Of a stretch of 64,000 bases of DNA, positions 22,401-34,400 are shown piece by piece (position 1 is the stretch's first letter; each line of letters opens with the position of its first letter). Position numbers and translations under genes: made by a program. Where the stretch lies: NCBI GenBank assembly GCA_947095585.1, contig OX352765.1, positions 89,054,965 through 89,118,964 of the forward strand. The letters run 5' to 3'. Under the pieces are notes generated by a model, which did not search any database, was not told the origin of the DNA, and saw only the letters and a list, made by a program, of their open reading frames with translations. The stretch comes from Nephrocerus scutellatus (lineage: Eukaryota > Arthropoda > Insecta > Diptera > Pipunculidae).

Positions 22401-25400
22401 TAAAAAAAATAATCTTTATGATTGAAAGGACTTTTCTCCAAAGCTCCTAATGATTAATGACAAAATATTCCCTGTCATCGTTGGACTTATTAATATCGTT
22501 GTTTAGGTTCCCCTCATGGAATTTTATTCTAATGAGTTTTGTAAGCAGACTGCGGGGATGGTATCAAAGAAAGTAAAATAACTCAGTAGACAACACATAT
22601 AGTAAGCGGATAACCGATAAAGTATGCGATAATGTGCTTAACGAATGATTATCCTTTTACTTGTTTAGCACGATAATAGCACAAGAGTATGAACTCTCTA
22701 TCCAAATCGTATGCGAGCTATATAGTTACAAAAGAAAAAAAAAAGTACCATCTCTTTGATGTATGAGAGAGTTATAGAGAAAGACCAGTGAGATGGAGGT
22801 TTGACGGGCTGTTTTAAAACACCAAAAGCTACAGTTGCCTCCTCGCTGGTATTAAAAATAAAGTTCAACCCTTGCAGCTTCTTTTGTATATTTTTTACCA
22901 ATCAATTAATACAAAATTTCAACGAGTACATCTGTTTCTCCTTCATAAACCTTTCCAATTCCATGTAATCAGTCGTAAATCTTCTTCTTCACCTGCTATC
23001 TTGGCACGCACAAAAACATCTCGAACACAACGAACTAACAGATACGTCACAGCTGCCAGACAATACGATAGCAGTGAGTTGTTATTGAATTTGTCAATGC
23101 CGAAGAGAATATCAACTATCCAGAGGACAAATTCGAAGCTCAAAACAAAGCCATTTATGTTCAACCACCAGGACATGTCCTCTGGTGAAACCTACAATTG
23201 GGTGGGATTCTTATTATCATCACATCGATCATATAGGCACCGGTATAGGCACTTACCCTGGCCATTCCCAGTAGTAGACTGCCCCAAGCGAACACCATGA
23301 GTAGCGCGGTGATTAATCGAAATTTCCTACGAAAACGAAACGACAGCACATAATACTTGCGAACGCGCCATGTCGTTAAGGTTTTTGAACCACAGCAGAG
23401 AGCCCAAATCTCATAGATGCTGTGATACTGCAAAATACAATTTACACGATGAAGTCAAAGACAAAATGTTCAACCACGCTCACCAGTCCTAAAATGCTTA
23501 TCGCTAGAACTGTCCAATAGATTGGCGCAAACCAATCGACCCGTGAAACTAACTTGTTAGTCAGATATTCCACAATGCTGTTCACATTGAAACAGATCCG
23601 CCAAATTGAATATTTCCTGCAATCGGTGGACGGAAAGATGTACGGTGGCTTGCCGAGATACTTAATTTTGTACATTTTAATTTGTTTCTATGTAGTGACT
23701 GTGAAGTTCTATTTAACTTTTCTTAAATTATGGAAATTGAAACGCCGATTGCTTCACTAAACGAATGCATTAAACAATGTCACCTTGAGTACAATAAAAA
23801 ATTTTTGACTTTGAATTTAGCAAGAAGTGCACAATTGGTAACAAAAATAAAAAACAAAAATTTAAAAAAAAAATCTTATGACAAGATTATATTTAGAATA
23901 AAAAATGTGACTTCCTTTTCAAAACGTTACTGTTTTGATAGCATTGGCGAAATTAGCGATACATCCTCAGTAGTCGAGTTAAAATACAGAAAAAACTAAA
24001 AATGCCAGAAAGCTCCACAATAAATGCCAAAACACAATTGCAGGTTGTGCGACGTTGACATTTGACAAAAGATGTACAATAGGAGATCAACACAAGGTAT
24101 CATAATTCCGCTTTATTACGTTAGGAGAAATGTAATGACGAATGATTTGACTGACCGGTTCTGGCTGGTGGATGCCTGTAAAGTTCCCCACAAAAAAAAT
24201 TAAAACATTAATTGTTTCTAATCAAGGTTCGCGCTAGAATTCCTAATCCGTAAAAAAAACATTAAGGAACCATCAAACAGACTTGGAACTTTAACTGATC
24301 CATGACACTAACGAACACGGCAACGAATACGGATAAGCGACTTTAGAATATTATCATAAAAGGTCAGCTGACTGTAATATAAAGCTAAGTTCTAAGCAAT
24401 CCAGAAGATATGGTGAACGGGAAGTGGTGTCTTTCATATTCAAAATATGAAATGTATAACAGCTGTTATGTTAGACCATTGCAAGCAAACGAATGTGAGT
24501 GAATCATTGAATCGTCTCAAAATCAGGACCGGTGGAGATACTTTTTGCGGGAGGCCAGGACCGAACCCCGGTTGTAGAGCTAATGATGATGATAAGGCCT
24601 ATATGAGGCTTCGAAATGTAAATTTCAACGTCATCAGCATAAAGGTGAAAATTACAGTTTTTACTCGTAAGAACCCCTGTTAAGTCGTGTATATAAATAC
24701 AGAATAGGACCTGTCTCAAAATAGAGCCTTGTAGCACACCGGATTCAACGAGGCCATACGAAGAATGAGAATCTCTACGAGTATTCTCTGATATCTATTT
24801 GTGAAATGGTATTTTAAGAGCATAACAGAGCTATCTCCAAAACCAAAGAGTTGTTTTAGTTTGTTACAAAGTGTATCATGATTTATAGTGTAAAAGCCCT
24901 TAGATAAATCCAACAAGCAAAGAATAGTTATATGATCATCGTCAAACGTGTTTCTAATGTCATTCATCACTTTTACCATCGCTGTTTTACAACTTTGCTG
25001 AGGCCGGAAGACAGATTACTAAGGAGACAATAAGTTGTGAGTACCAATATAGGATGTTATCTGTTTTGTAATTAGTTTTTCAAAAGATACTTATAGGTCA
25101 GAAGTCGCCAGGACTAGAAGCATTTGACTTTTTACCTACTGGAATTATTTTAGCAATTTTCCAGGTACTTGGTGCTTATAACAATGGACGATCTATTGGT
25201 GGTAAGTGGCTCGGCTTTCTGCCGAAAACCACCGCAACCCAAGCAATTGGATGGGGCAATTGGATGGGATGAAGATGTAATGCAAAAGTTTAGGATATGT
25301 GAATGATCGCTGGAATAATCAATTTTAAGGAAATACCATCATCTCCAATTGAGTTTGATTGTAACGATATAACGACAAAGTAAGTAAGAGGTTACTCAAG

Positions 25401-28400
25401 TTTATTATGGGTAAGGAAGGAGAGAAGTTAGACGATTTTTTTTTTGGTTTTGCCGTATGCATACGCCCACTTATAGTTTATAGTTGAACATTTACTATTA
25501 AAAAAAACTGCATGGGTGAAGAATCTCATCTGTGACCTTGAACAGGGAGAAGAGCGAGTGATCGTCGTGCTAGTAACGGAAATTTAACCAAAGAGTCCTT
25601 GAGACAATAATCAACGGCGGTCGGTATCCTATTAAAAATTTGAGTTCAAAAAGGCCACCATCAAAAAGGCGCACGATCAAAAAGCAGTAGCCTTTTTGTT
25701 TTCCGACTTTTTAATCGCGCGTCTTTTTGATGGTCGCCTTTTTAAAGTCGCCTTTTGAATTATAAACCACGCCGGAAAAGCCTTCTCCACATTACCGGCA
25801 TACACATGTCAAACTAAATAGCATTGGCGCAATATTTGGAAGGTTTTTTGTAGCAGTTAAGCGATTTAGTTATATACTCCCAGTTCTACTGGATTGTTTT
25901 ACCTGACTTTACAAATCTTATAATAATCTTAATAGTAATAATAATATTCGGCCTGACAGACCATTGCGGTCCAAGGCCTAGCTAGCTTCTCGCAACCATT
26001 CGTGTTGAGCATGTATATTTTTGCACACAAATGGAGAATTGAGAAGCTTTCCGTGACAAGTTATTACTCTCGGAACGTTTGTTACCCATTCGCGAGAGGT
26101 CGGACACCGTGATAGATACTTTTGGTGTTACTGGGATTTGAACCACGAACCCCCTGCTCAGTAGTCATGCTCATTTCCACTGAACCACGACGCCCACTAA
26201 ATGATAATCTTAGCTCTTTATTTATGCATGAATTTCCTCCTCCTTCCTAACAATGCAAACCCTTCAGAGCAATCTGATTACTGTCCATATGTATAGTGCT
26301 CTTACTGGTTTATACCACTCATCTGTGCTCAAAGGGTGAACTTTTTGAAAATAAATGTCAGCAATCAGAAAAAGGATAAAGAAAAAAAAAGTAAATCTTA
26401 GTCCCCGTAATTATCTAAGTTGCAAACCGTCAAAGAAAACTTTTGCATTTTGTTATAAAAATAGCTTGGATTAAAGTATTTGAATAAAGAACATCATAAG
26501 AACATCATCATAAGGACTTTCTGAGTAAAAAGTTTTATGGCAAAACACAAACATCCGCTGGAGAAAGTCATTCTTTTCAGCAAGGCAACGAATTTCAGCT
26601 ATACTACCACCAGGGGATCCATCCAATCCTTTCGGTCAAAGTCTCTAACCAACAACACTCAATATGATAGCAACTTTACTGCTAAACTAGAAACAAAATG
26701 TAGACTCATCCGTTTACAAAGCCACAGAGAAATCTTTTTGGTAAACCGAAAAATTCAAATGAGGAACTTTTGGCAATTCACAACGGTCTGCACTTGGCTC
26801 CTATTATTATTATAATTGTTTCTCTTACTGTAAAAAAAAACTAAACTTTTATTGAAAATAAGGTTTACAAATGGCCCTAGCCAGTTGTGGCATGTGGTAC
26901 TGATGAGAGGATGAATTTGAACAAAAAGAAGTTGTGATATCTAAAATATTCGGACGAAAGGATTTTTGTCTTGATTATCAACAATTTAGCTGGAATTTAT
27001 CAAAGTGTGTTGAGAAACTAAAATACCCTACTGTAGGGTATACAAAAAGCAACAAAATGAAAAACACAATGCCGTCAAGAACGGATTAATAGTGTGAGCC
27101 TGATGTAGTGTTCTTTGTGCAAAAGGGCGTACATCTCATTGCGGTCAGTGTGGGTGGTCACTGCGCCTATCCGGTTAGGTTGCTTTGCCTTTGGCAAGGA
27201 TACTATTTTCTGTGTCACAATTTGTAATTTGTTTGTTTGTAGTTTGTCATCTGAAATTACTTCAATTTGAAGGTAGCAGCACAAGGAAAAAAGCCACAAA
27301 CCAACAAATCCAACAACTGACCCGATTAGGAAGGGTAATTTATTTTTCTCTCCCATTTAGGATAGCAACCGTTTTTTGTGTAGTTTGTTGTGCACATTTT
27401 TCAAAGAAAAAAATGGAAAGAATAGAAATAACATTCTTAACTAACTCGCATTAATTTCGACCCAGCCAGCGATAAGCAAAATTTTAGGGCACCTTCAGGG
27501 CTGGGCCAATTTTTGCTTTAACCGCAGGGAACATTCTTTTATTTTTTAAATTAGCTTCGGTGAAAGGTGCACCTCCCGTTTAAGGATCATCTTGACTTTG
27601 AAGGCGATGGAAATTATATGAAGCAGACCGTAAGAGGCCTTTTTTAATTAGCATCTCCTGTTAACTTTTTGTTTTGCCATCAATCCTGTTTCACTTAAGG
27701 GAGTTCAAGTTCAGTGAACTTGAGTTTTTGTTATTTAATTAAATTTTTGTTTTTCTTTTGCTCAAAAAATATTACACAGGGGAATATGGTTGAAATTAAC
27801 TGAATCCTTTTTCAAATTGTTGTGTAAAGTCTGAAAGTCGTTGTTGTTGATATCTTTTGATTTTTTTTAGGAAGGTAAAAGGTAAGGAAAATGTTTTAAA
27901 GTTTCAAAGAACTGTGATTGGGATGGGTATAGTGTAAATCGCCTTTATATATTTATTGTTTATACTAAGTAAAGGCAAAGCAAAGGCTTGTACTTACATT
28001 GATAAATGCTCTTGCAACAAAGAAGGCCACTTCTGCTTTGCACATTGCATCAAATTGCTGAAATGGAACGGTAACAGGAAATGTGTGAGATTATTTATTT
28101 GTTAAAAAAAAAGTTTATTGCAATTTTCTAAGGACTTTAATGCCTACCAGAATGACTTAAAACTTTTTGTTTCTCTACTCAAAGATTCACGTATACGAGT
28201 GTTTGAAAAATGTTTAAGTTTTAATAAATATTTTGACAAATCGAAATGCAATACATGAACATTTCAGTGTAAATCACACTAACCCACAAAACATCAACAC
28301 CCCCCATCGAATTCACATCATCCCACCCAACCAACGTCCACCAAACACCCATCAATGTGTCGACTTACTATATCGCGAAAATTGTTTACTAGAATTGCGC

Positions 28401-31400
28401 CAATGACCCACTAGGCAGAGTAGATCGATTCGCGTCCGATCATCTACATTATCGAGATCAGTTAGTAATTAGAAGGGGCACGAGCTTTGTATTAAAAAAT
28501 AATAATAACAAAAATAAAAAAGACGATGTTGGTTGACCATGACCAATTATGTAAGCCAAGTTAAAATATCCGGATCACTATCAAGCCTATTCAATATCTA
28601 TAACGGGCTCCGACAAAGGGAATGGACAGGCCTAAGTCCTCTTTAACCGCGCGCTCAACATTCGCGTAGCTTACTTCGCGATGCTGTTCAGCTTTTCTTA
28701 TTTTGTATTTTTTGCTATTTTTATCCACTGTGCAAACTTTTCTTTGTAAGAGATCGCATCTGTTTTTTTATTTTCAATAATCTCTTAAAATTTGAATATC
28801 TTATCGATTAATAAACGCATTTCTGAAGGAGTAAAATTAACTGCGAAATCTGCAACTTTTTTACATGGTGCTCAACGCTTCCTATTCTAAAACTTGAATA
28901 ATCAACTGCTCTCACCGAATGAAAACGGCGAATGGTGAACGCTAAGCTATGAGCATGACTTTCTTTTATGCTTTAATACGAGCAATTACCAGTACCACGT
29001 AGTGCGCAGTTTTACATCTTGATATTGCCAGTTCTGCAAAATACTGGCAGTTATTTTAATTCCATTAAAAAAATGACACTTCTTATATAGTAGCTATAAG
29101 GAGTGGAATAAATGAAATTATTTCTTAGCCATCAAACTATTTATCTGAAAATTAAAATATCGCCTCTAAATCTAATTAACATTCTGTTATGTTATTATTC
29201 AATCGACTCAGTTGGAATTTGTCGCATATCTGAAATTATATTCATCTGAGCTTAGATGAAAAATACTCAGAATGTCTTCTTGAAAATTCTTTGTCAATTG
29301 AGCAAACAATAAGCAAGTTTCTCATCTTTCTTTCTTGATAAAGTATTCGTATCATAGTTGAGAATGCTAACAATGTCCATGTCAATAGTAATTCAGTGTT
29401 GACTATTTGTCTTCATTTGACTGCATGTGACTACATCAATAGATATCTGGAGGCAGTCGAAAAGACAGAAAACAAATCCCTTTTCTCCCATACTAAGCCA
29501 AAGATAAAAAAAAAAACCAACGACGCAGTAATTTCTATTGCGTCTCTCTATGTCCTGTTTTGTTTCCATTTGGGAGATTGCATACTCGAATGTTTGAATG
29601 TCCTTTAGGCGAATTTAATGTTCTACGAAATTGAATTGAGGTTGTGTACTGAAACATCGATTCGTTTTCGCATTCGAATGAGAAATATTTTTTTGTGTAA
29701 GGACAAATTTGAAAATTGATAATAAATTGTGAGATTTGGAAAACTATTCAAGAGAATCGTGAAAAAATAAATAATGTTTTTCACTACTATCGAGTAATGG
29801 TAAAACGAATAAAAGCATTAACATTTGTTTCAAATTTAAAACAACTGCGGTATGTAACTTATAACAACGCACCTTTGAAATACCAACGAACACAACAGGT
29901 GCAAAGAAAGGCTACTACTTTGTAGACTTTGAAAAAAAAACAAACCCGGTTAACAGAGATAAAGTCAACGTTGATTGTTGAATGTATCCCGAGTACATTC
30001 AGCACTTCAATTCACATGAATTATTTATTGCAGATCAGTTTTTTGATCCTTCGTAGTTTTTCCGCTTCCTTCTCATGCAAATATATACCCTGGCTTTGCA
30101 TAAAATTTGGTTATCTCTCCCATTCATAAGGTGCTCTGTTGAAGAACTGGTAGCTAGAGCGATTCTAATCAGATATTTCTTCTGAATTAACATCTTAAGT
30201 GAAGGGAGAGGATATATATGTCGCCTGGAGGATGAAGTGGAATGATATTCTCAACTGCAGAGAGACTTTCCCTTAAAGCAAATATTTTAGGATGTTTCCG
30301 CCACCGCAGGTATATCAGTGTTTCTGCAATTGATTCTTCTTTTATTGTGGATTGTTACTTAATAAATTGAGAATAGGGAAGTAAAGTAAGACTTGGTTCG
30401 GTTTAGCAAACCAAAAACACTGAGAATGCGATAAATGTCCAATAAATAAACCTTTTTTTTATGATGGGTCGAGTTCACAAATGTAAACAAGTATAAGTAA
30501 AAAAAAACTTCGTTTTTCGGGTACAAACTTTTATGTATATATCAACACACGCGTCACATGCGCCGCAAGCGTCACACGCTGACGGGCAAAAGTAGGTTAA
30601 AAAGGACCACAAAGAGGTCAAAAAAATACTTTTCCACGTATCACACGAACCACACGTCACACATAAGATCTTCAAATTGGCCTATGACCCTGAGCTGCCC
30701 ACAAATTTTCAATTTTCTTGAACGTGTGGAAGGTGGTTAAAGAGGATCGCAAATAAGTCGAAAAAATAGGGATATTTTAAAAGATTAACCCACTCGCTAC
30801 GCATCACACACGACCCGCGATACAAGTCACACCCAGGATCTCAGAAACGCTACTCACAAAATTTCAAACTTCTAGGACGTATGGAAGGTGGTGGTTCTGG
30901 CATACGCATATACCAATGTCAGCGCACACGGATCTTTAACTCATGCATTTGCAATTATTAAGGCACAAGCGACAAAAATCGAATTGGGATTAAAAAAGTA
31001 TTTGCCGTTAACAAGAAGGGACAGCCAACAACATCGATGTATTGGTCAGAATGTCATAATAGACAACTATAACTTTGAAGTATAAGTATAAGAACCAGCT
31101 CAGAAATCAAGAGAAGAATAACTCATGCCAGTCAATGTTTTATTGTGCTAAGAAGACAAATGAGTAGTAGAGCCCGCTTATAAGACGTTGTATAAGACCT
31201 GATTCATCCGAGACTAGTTCTATGGTTAGTTTAGGTTAGGTTAGGTTGAAGTGGCCGTCAGTCAAAACCGACGCACTTAGACCAAGAAGGTCCGTTGTGA
31301 TACCACAAGGATGTAGAAAATCCCACGCCTAATCGTTGAACCACTTGGAGCTTCGTATGAAGGGCAATAGACTATTAATGTCAATTTGGGTTAGATCGTT

Positions 31401-34400
31401 GAAAAGGAACGCTCCCAGATGCAGCTTCCGCCTATTCGAGAGGTCTGGGCACGTACAAAGTATATGGAGAGTTGTTTCCTCCTCCTCCTCATCCATGCAG
31501 CTTCTGCAGAAATCGTTGGAAAAGACATGCTGAATCGGCATGCCTAGTGAACCATATTCAGGCAATAGAGGTAGCGTGGTTCCATGTTTGACGGGTTCAT
31601 CAGACATACAATTTCCAGGAATGTCTCTGTGCCCCGGCATCCAGCAAAGGTGAAGGTTGAAATGCTCTGTCATCTCCTCAAGAGACGATCGGCAATTCCG
31701 GGACAGAAGGGAATTTGTGGAGACTGATTCCATGGACTTTAGCGCAGCCTGGCTATCCGAGAAAATGTGGATATCCTTAACAGATATGACATTACTCTTC
31801 AGCCAAGACAACGTTTCCTTAGTAGCCATAATTTCCGCTTGGAAAACACTACAGCGATCAGGAAAACGGAAAGAGAGACTTAGATTTAGTTTTTTTTAAA
31901 AAAAAAAACACATCCGCCAACCCGTTCATCAGTTTTCGACCCGTCTGTGTAGAAGTGGTTCCCTTCATTTTCCAAGTAGACACCTTCCTCCCAAGAAGAC
32001 CTGGAGGGATGGGATGGTAACCTGGAAGTTTTTGTTGAAGTGGAGCTGCGGAATGGTGTAATCTAAGTTGACAAGGGGAGTACTAACTGAATTCAGGATA
32101 GAAGAGTGGCCGAAATCATTAACGGTCCACTGAGAGATTGCTCTGAGGCTAGTAGCCGCGCTTGCAGCCAGTTGTCTGCCGAAGATGTCGAATGGAGCAA
32201 GGTTGAGCAGAATGTCCCGTGCAGCAGAAGGAGCTGTAGGAAGCGCTCCGCTCAAACAAAGACAAGCTGATCTTTGGACTCTGCTTAGTTTGTCGCGATT
32301 GATCGCTTTATCTAATGCAGTGCACCAAACAGCCACACCGTATAGCAGAATATATCTGACTACTGCTGTGTACAGGCAATGAGTGATATGCGGTTGAAGA
32401 CCCCATATACTTCCTATGGCTTTTTTCCTTGAGAAGAGTGCCACCGTGGCTTTATGGACTCTTTCTCGTATGTTGCGTTTTCCATCTCAGCTTCCTATCC
32501 AGAATAAGAACAAGATATTTGGCCTTATCAGGGAAAGTCAAGCTTGTACCCTTGATGGAAGGAGGATTAACGAGTGGGATTTTGTACTTCCTCGTAAAAA
32601 GGACAAGTTTCGGTTTACCCCGAGATATGCCCAGCTTATTAGCTTATTTAGAGCATTCTGCAGAAGTTCTTTCAAGGTATATGGGTGCTTTCCTGAGACG
32701 GCTATGGCAACGTCGTCCGCATAGGCGATCACTCCGCAGCCCTCCCCCCTCAGGCGAACCAGCAGCTAATTTACCACCAAGTTCCAAAGAAGTGGGGACA
32801 GGACACCTTTTTCTATAGTGCTTAAGCATAAAATATCTTGGAGGAACGTGTAGAAGGTCCTTTCGTACAAATTTCAGCCCCTTTTGAGTTTGGCTTTGGG
32901 GAAGAAAAATTCAATGACCAATTATACGAGCTGAACAGTGACATCGACCTTGTCAAGAAACTACATAGTGGATGCTTGAGATGGGTAAGACATATAAAGC
33001 GGTTGAACATCAACGCTTCCATTCGCAGAGTCTTCGAAACTTGCGTAGAAGACCCTGCCTTACATGGTGCGCTCAAGATGTAGATGAGCTTCAAGGGATA
33101 TGTGTGCGCAATTAGAGGCAGTTACCAAAATACCGTGCTTATTAGAGAGGCATGTTTTGTTTGTTACAGCCCAGGCTTACCCCAAACTCTACCGCCATCG
33201 CGCCTGAGTAAGTAAGTAAACGAATTGTTAGCAACGTGGGGATTCAATTTCAATCTTTTATATTTTTAGATTTTTTTTGAAATGAAATATATCTTACAAC
33301 TAAAAACCTAATTTTGGTTTTCATAATAATATTTCTATAGGAATTCATATCAGTGCTTCTTGATAAACAAGTACGCCTCTTTCCGGAATAACAAACGCCA
33401 ATGAATGATTCATGAATCAGCCATCAGGATTACGTATTCTATAATCAAATGTTTTCGTTTCAATTACATTTTCCACTGTCATGTCATCATGGAATCACCT
33501 TTCCTCATTGAATGTATCCTTCATCAGCAACAAACAACAAACAATAATTTATGCGCATATATTTATTGCAGAAGTTATAAAAAACAGTAAAGAAGGAAGG
33601 GAAATGGCATTGAAGTTGGCCATCATTTGTTTTGTAAGGAACTTATATATTTTTCCTCTTTCACTTGAGACTATAATTTCGTTAGTTTATTTATCTGTTT
33701 TTCCTACGTGAAATGTATTGAGTCAATATCTGTATCTGTATGTGTCTGAGACATTCACTCACCTTATTTACATGGTCTCGCAGGACATTCGAATAGACCA
33801 TCGCCACGGCTTCTAACGCCATAAATGTTATAAAGCCAATTATCCAAGGCACAATTAGTCCGGGATTTTCCTGAAATGAAAACGGAAAATATTGGTTATT
33901 GGAAAATAGAACTTTTGATGAAGATACATACTATGACACGGTACTTGCGAGAAGGACCAATATTGATTAGATGTGCAAATCACATAACATAGCTACACAA
34001 CATTACAACACACGAGCGATACATTTTTAAGTTCACCTCCATGTAATGTTATCGTATCTCCCTTTTACTTACGCCTCTATGCCATTTCCCAAATAAAGAA
34101 TCGCATTGGGATCATTATTTTTGATTAAAACTGAACAATAGCACACATATATTCTTGGATAACATTGCAATAACAATAATTTCCTTGAAAGGATACGACC
34201 TCGATTACCGTCTGAGTGTGTTACGTGTGTCATAAATTACAATTGCTGGATGGATGTTGGTGCTATATAATAGTGTGCTTGCCAGACTGTTTCTCTCTGT
34301 TCTGATTAAAAAGTAATTCCATAGAGGAACATTACTGAGTTCTTTTAAATGAAATTCGACATAATCTTCGGCTTAGGGAACTAAAACGTCTGGCTATATA

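Noticed and set aside
26110..26200. Functional tRNA gene
   Set aside because: A and B boxes are present, but the cloverleaf arms do not pair well and the sequence continues into a repeated body with target duplications: a SINE.
27075..27356. 93-codon minus-strand frame with a membrane-like start (LIGSVVGFVGLWLFSLCCYL)
   Set aside because: It does not fit between exons 5 and 6 of the large gene by phase or splice sites, and no other support was found.
31230..31246. Insect telomere array
   Set aside because: Only three TTAGG units at the end of a LINE; far too short and in the wrong context for a telomere.
32429..32818. 129-codon plus-strand frame
   Set aside because: Antisense shadow of the LOA-like RT on the minus strand.
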